From GCA-002862325 sp036339295 (GTDB lineage Bacteria > Planctomycetota > Phycisphaerae > Phycisphaerales > SM1A02): a stretch of DNA of 7,165 nt. The position numbers were made by a program, and so were the translations under genes. The notes under the pieces were generated by a model. It had not been told where the DNA came from and searched no databases. It was given only the letters and a program-made list of their open reading frames with translations. Location: positions 1-7,165 of the forward strand of contig JAYZBK010000162.1 of NCBI GenBank assembly GCA_036339295.1, written 5' to 3'. This document shows, one piece after another, positions 5,547 through 7,165 of this stretch. Each line of letters begins with the position of its first letter. Positions within the stretch are counted from its first letter, which is position 1.

Positions 5547-6287
5547 ATGGATCCTTCGCTCCCGGACATCCTCCCTCGCCACCTCGCCATCATCATGGAT
5601 GGCAACGGACGCTGGGCGGCCGATCGAGGCCTTCCACGGGTGGCGGGCCACCGCGCGGGGGCCGAGACCGTCGATCGCGTGGCGACCGAGTGCGCCCGAC
5701 TCGGGCTCGACGCCCTCACGCTCTACTCGTTCAGCAGCGAGAACTGGAAGAGGCCGGCCGAGGAGATCGACGCCCTGATGCTGCTCCTCGAGGAGTACCT
5801 CGAGTCCCAGCGAAGTCGCATGGTCGAGAACGGCATCCGCTTCCGGCGAATCGGCCGTCGCGAGGGCATGCCCGCCGCGATTCTCGAGGCGGCCGACGCC
5901 TGCGAGGAGGCCACGAGGGAATGCACGGGCCTGACCCTGTGCATCGCCGTCAACTACGGATCCCGGGCCGAGATCACGGACGTCGCCCGGTCGATCGCGA
6001 ACGACGTCCGCGACGGCACGCTCGACCCGGCGTCGATCGACGAGGAACTCCTCGACGCCCGGCTCTCGACCGCGGGGCTCCCCGATCCCGATCTCCTGCT
6101 GCGGACCGCCGGGGAGATGCGGATCTCGAATTTCCTGCTCTGGCAGATCAGCTACGCGGAGCTCGTGGTGACCGACGTCGCCTGGCCGGACTTCACCGTC
6201 GACAATCTCCACGAGGCGTTCCGGAGCTTCGCCGGCCGCACCCGACGGTTCGGCTCGCTCGACCCGGAGCCCCGCGGAACGGCGTGA
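5547..6287 (+). CDS. uppS: Undecaprenyl diphosphate synthase (cis-prenyltransferase)
   Basis: A 246-residue cis-prenyltransferase that extends farnesyl diphosphate with isopentenyl diphosphate to the C55 carrier used for peptidoglycan and surface glycans. Family motifs are all present: HLAIIMDGNGRWA (12-24) with catalytic Asp18, GHRAGAE (34-40), LTLYSFSSENWKRP (57-70), the C-terminal substrate block RTAGEMRISNFLLWQ (186-200), then YAELVVTDVAWPDF (203-216). Length matches the family. The block commonly written RTSGE or RTGGE is RTAGE here, a minor change. It is the second gene of a probable operon with purA. The usual partners frr, cdsA or dxr do not follow; the next gene begins about 210 nt on. 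Its product would supply the polyprenyl phosphate that the UbiA/GT-C pair at the left end is predicted to use, but the genes are far apart and not co-transcribed. Confidence 0.97.
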   Translation: MDPSLPDILPRHLAIIMDGNGRWAADRGLPRVAGHRAGAETVDRVATECARLGLDALTLYSFSSENWKRPAEEIDALMLLLEEYLESQRSRMVENGIRFRRIGRREGMPAAILEAADACEEATRECTGLTLCIAVNYGSRAEITDVARSIANDVRDGTLDPASIDEELLDARLSTAGLPDPDLLLRTAGEMRISNFLLWQISYAELVVTDVAWPDFTVDNLHEAFRSFAGRTRRFGSLDPEPRGTA

Positions 6288-6295
6288 GCCGTCCG

Positions 6296-6342
6296 ACCGG
6301 ATTCGAGGATCCCCCGCCCCGGAACGTCCGAATCGGTCCTCG
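6296..6342 (+). terminator. Imperfect inverted repeats after uppS, weak terminator candidate
   Basis: ACCGGATTCG (6296-6305) can pair with CGAATCGGT (6329-6337) with one bulge. Alternatively CGAGGATCC (6304-6312) can pair with GGTCCTCG (6335-6342). The two foldings exclude each other, stems are imperfect and no T-run follows. The position 9 nt after the uppS stop is the main support. Confidence 0.25.
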
Positions 6343-6377
6343 CGACCCTCCCGGGCTGGTTCCAAGCCTTGCGGCGG

Positions 6378-6437
6378 CGTACACTTCGGTGCCGGAGGCC
6401 GTTGCACATCCGGCTCCGAACGCCATCGATCGATGGC
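6378..6437 (+). promoter_or_regulatory. Candidate promoter box and structured leader of the dockerin/Cys-rich gene
   Basis: CGTACACT (6378-6385) repeats the octamer found before hemW and would start transcription near 6392. The transcript would open with GCCGGA (6391-6396) pairing TCCGGC (6409-6414) across a 12-nt loop. Next comes a perfect 16-bp palindrome, GCCATCGATCGATGGC (6422-6437), which as RNA folds to a 6-bp stem with a GAUC loop. The remaining stretch to the TTG at 6497 has the 8-bp palindrome GCCCGGGC (6436-6443) and no Shine-Dalgarno. The sequence features are seen; promoter and leader roles are inferred. Confidence 0.35.
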
Positions 6438-6496
6438 CCGGGCGGATCATCCGTCTCGCCACCATCCCGCTCCGGGCTCCTTCTCTGGGCTCCTCC

Positions 6497-7165
6497 TTGA
6501 AGAACAGCATCCACCTCCGACGTTCACGAGGCCTCCTCCCGCTGCTGACGGTGTTGGCGATCCTGTTCCCCGCCATGAAGGCCCACGGGCAGGCGTGCCC
6601 GGATGCCCCCGAGAACCCGCAGTTCTGGGTCGAGTGCGGCCAGTGCCGGGGCGACCTCAACTCGGACGGCCTCCTCGACGGCCTCGACCTCCTCGTGTTC
6701 GAGCTGTACGAGGCGCAGTTCCCCCCCAACTACTGCGCCGACTTCAACGACAACGGGGTGATCGACACCTTCGACGAGCAGATCCTCCGCTGCCTCATCT
6801 CCGAGTCGAGCGGTGCCTGCAACCCCGCCTGCGGCGACACCAACCCGCGATCCTGCTTCAGTCCGGGCACGCCCGGCGCTCCCGACGCGGGCGGCTGCTC
6901 CGATGCGAGCTGCTGCTCGGTCGTGTGCGATGCGGATCCCGCCTGCTGCTCGGTGGTCTGGGACGCCGACTGCGTCACCTTCGCCGACAACCTCTGCCGG
7001 CCGCTCGCGGCGGACACCCGTCCCGACGCCGGCAACTGCCTCTGTCCCCATGAGTGGGAACTGACGCGCTTCGACTGCATCACGCCGCACATCACCCCGG
7101 GCTGCACCGACACCGGGTGCGCCTACCTCGTCTGCACCGCCGATCCCAGCTGCTGCTCGGCGGCC
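6497..7165 (+). CDS. Secreted protein with dockerin-like EF-hand pair and Cys-Cys-rich repeats (partial at C-terminus)
   Basis: The frame from TTG at 6497 stays open to the right edge (223 residues). The N-terminus is a signal peptide: KNSIHLRRSRG, a hydrophobic core LLPLLTVLAILFPA (13-26), and likely cleavage after AHG (31) or GQA (33). Residues 50-99 hold two calcium-binding loops of dockerin/EF-hand type, DLNSDGLLDGLD (53-64) and DFNDNGVIDTFD (82-93), each with acidic or Asn residues at positions 1, 3, 5 and 12. After a linker comes a Cys-rich unit (134-167) with CCSVVCDAD and CCSVVWDAD, and a second unit starts at Cys203. Such modules are familiar in large exported Planctomycetota proteins, where the rest of the chain is long and variable. 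No catalytic domain is visible. The TTG is chosen because it places the signal peptide at the N-terminus. It has no Shine-Dalgarno; an in-frame GTG at 6389 would bury the signal, and an ATG at 6575 would remove it. Function is unknown; cell-surface or extracellular location is inferred. Confidence 0.8.
   Translation, partial: MKNSIHLRRSRGLLPLLTVLAILFPAMKAHGQACPDAPENPQFWVECGQCRGDLNSDGLLDGLDLLVFELYEAQFPPNYCADFNDNGVIDTFDEQILRCLISESSGACNPACGDTNPRSCFSPGTPGAPDAGGCSDASCCSVVCDADPACCSVVWDADCVTFADNLCRPLAADTRPDAGNCLCPHEWELTRFDCITPHITPGCTDTGCAYLVCTADPSCCSAA
6896..6997 (+). repeat. Cys-Cys-rich protein repeat, unit 1
   Basis: Residues 134-167 of the secreted protein follow the pattern GCSDxxCCxxVCxADPxCCxxxWDxxC, then LC at the end. 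Within the unit an 11-residue period is visible, CCSVVCDADPA then CCSVVWDADCV, with the DNA word CTGCTGCTCGG at 6910 and 6943. The ten Cys in or just before the unit suggest a disulfide-stabilised extracellular module. Confidence 0.7.
7103..7165 (+). repeat. Cys-Cys-rich protein repeat, unit 2 (cut by window edge)
   Basis: Residues 203-223 (GCTDTGCAYLVCTADPSCCS region) align with the first half of unit 1, keeping C-D-x-x-C, VC, ADP and CC. The first CC pair of unit 1 is reduced to a single Cys (TGCAYL against ASCCSV). CTGCTGCTCGG recurs at 7150. The unit continues past the edge, so the repeat number is unknown. Confidence 0.65.

Noticed and set aside
4022..5719. Minus-strand open frame of 565 codons opposite purA and uppS
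   Set aside because: Antisense shadow with acidic and Ala/Val-rich composition typical of GC-rich complements; no motif, and it overlaps the zinc-ribbon start region.
3997..5778. Plus-strand open frame of 593 codons over purA
   Set aside because: It is a +1/-1 shadow of purA running into uppS, rich in Arg and Pro, with no domain; purA in the other frame has every family motif.
5220..6407. Minus-strand open frame of 395 codons opposite uppS
   Set aside because: Antisense shadow of purA and uppS with no recognisable domain or ribosome site.
6433..7053. Alternative plus-strand frame with an ATG, 206 codons, and an opposite-strand frame of 188 codons
   Set aside because: Both are Arg/Pro or Ala/Val/Gly-biased shadows of the secreted-protein frame, which has a signal peptide and ordered EF-hand and Cys motifs.
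6910..7160. CTGCTGCTCGG repeated at 6910, 6943 and 7150 as a DNA repeat or CRISPR-like array
   Set aside because: The copies are in frame and encode the CCS residues of the Cys-rich module; spacing is irregular at the DNA level and follows the protein repeat.

Overview
The window is very GC-rich and densely coded on both strands, with several GTG/TTG starts. Its last gene encodes a secreted protein pairing dockerin-like EF-hand loops with a Cys-Cys-rich repeat, a combination I associate with Planctomycetota, class Phycisphaerae. That assignment is an inference from gene style, not from a marker gene. I see no rRNA or tRNA gene, insertion sequence, CRISPR array or phage gene, and no gene whose base composition looks foreign. 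Seven protein genes are supported, two of them cut by the window ends.

Left block (minus strand, 1-1602): a UbiA-family prenyltransferase most like decaprenyl-phosphate phosphoribosyltransferase, overlapping by GTGA a partial integral-membrane GT-C-type glycosyltransferase candidate that runs off the left edge. Together they suggest synthesis of a polyprenyl-phosphate-linked sugar and its use at the membrane.

Centre: a divergent promoter region (about 1603-1717) leads rightward to a stand-alone succinate dehydrogenase/fumarate reductase iron-sulfur subunit (sdhB, 1718-2521), with no sdhA or sdhC beside it. It converges on hemW (minus, 2556-3746), the radical-SAM haem chaperone. Upstream of hemW, on the same strand, is a 69-residue zinc-ribbon protein (3816-4025). 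Between these two lie a hairpin directly after the zinc-ribbon stop and a TACACT box abutting the hemW GTG, so hemW may be transcribed separately and be leaderless.

Right block (plus strand): purA (4178-5530) and uppS (5547-6287), 16 nt apart, form a probable two-gene operon for AMP synthesis and the C55 lipid carrier. PurA has a eukaryote-like EGANA segment in its IMP site. A 209-nt gap follows, with a second CGTACACT box and two perfect inverted repeats. It leads into the exported dockerin/Cys-rich protein (TTG start at 6497), which is cut by the right edge.

Most of the window is housekeeping. I found no convincing new defence or mobile system. The points most worth a second look are the overlapped UbiA/GT-C pair, the Cys-Cys repeat protein with its structured leader, the PurA active-site variants, and the small zinc-ribbon gene.
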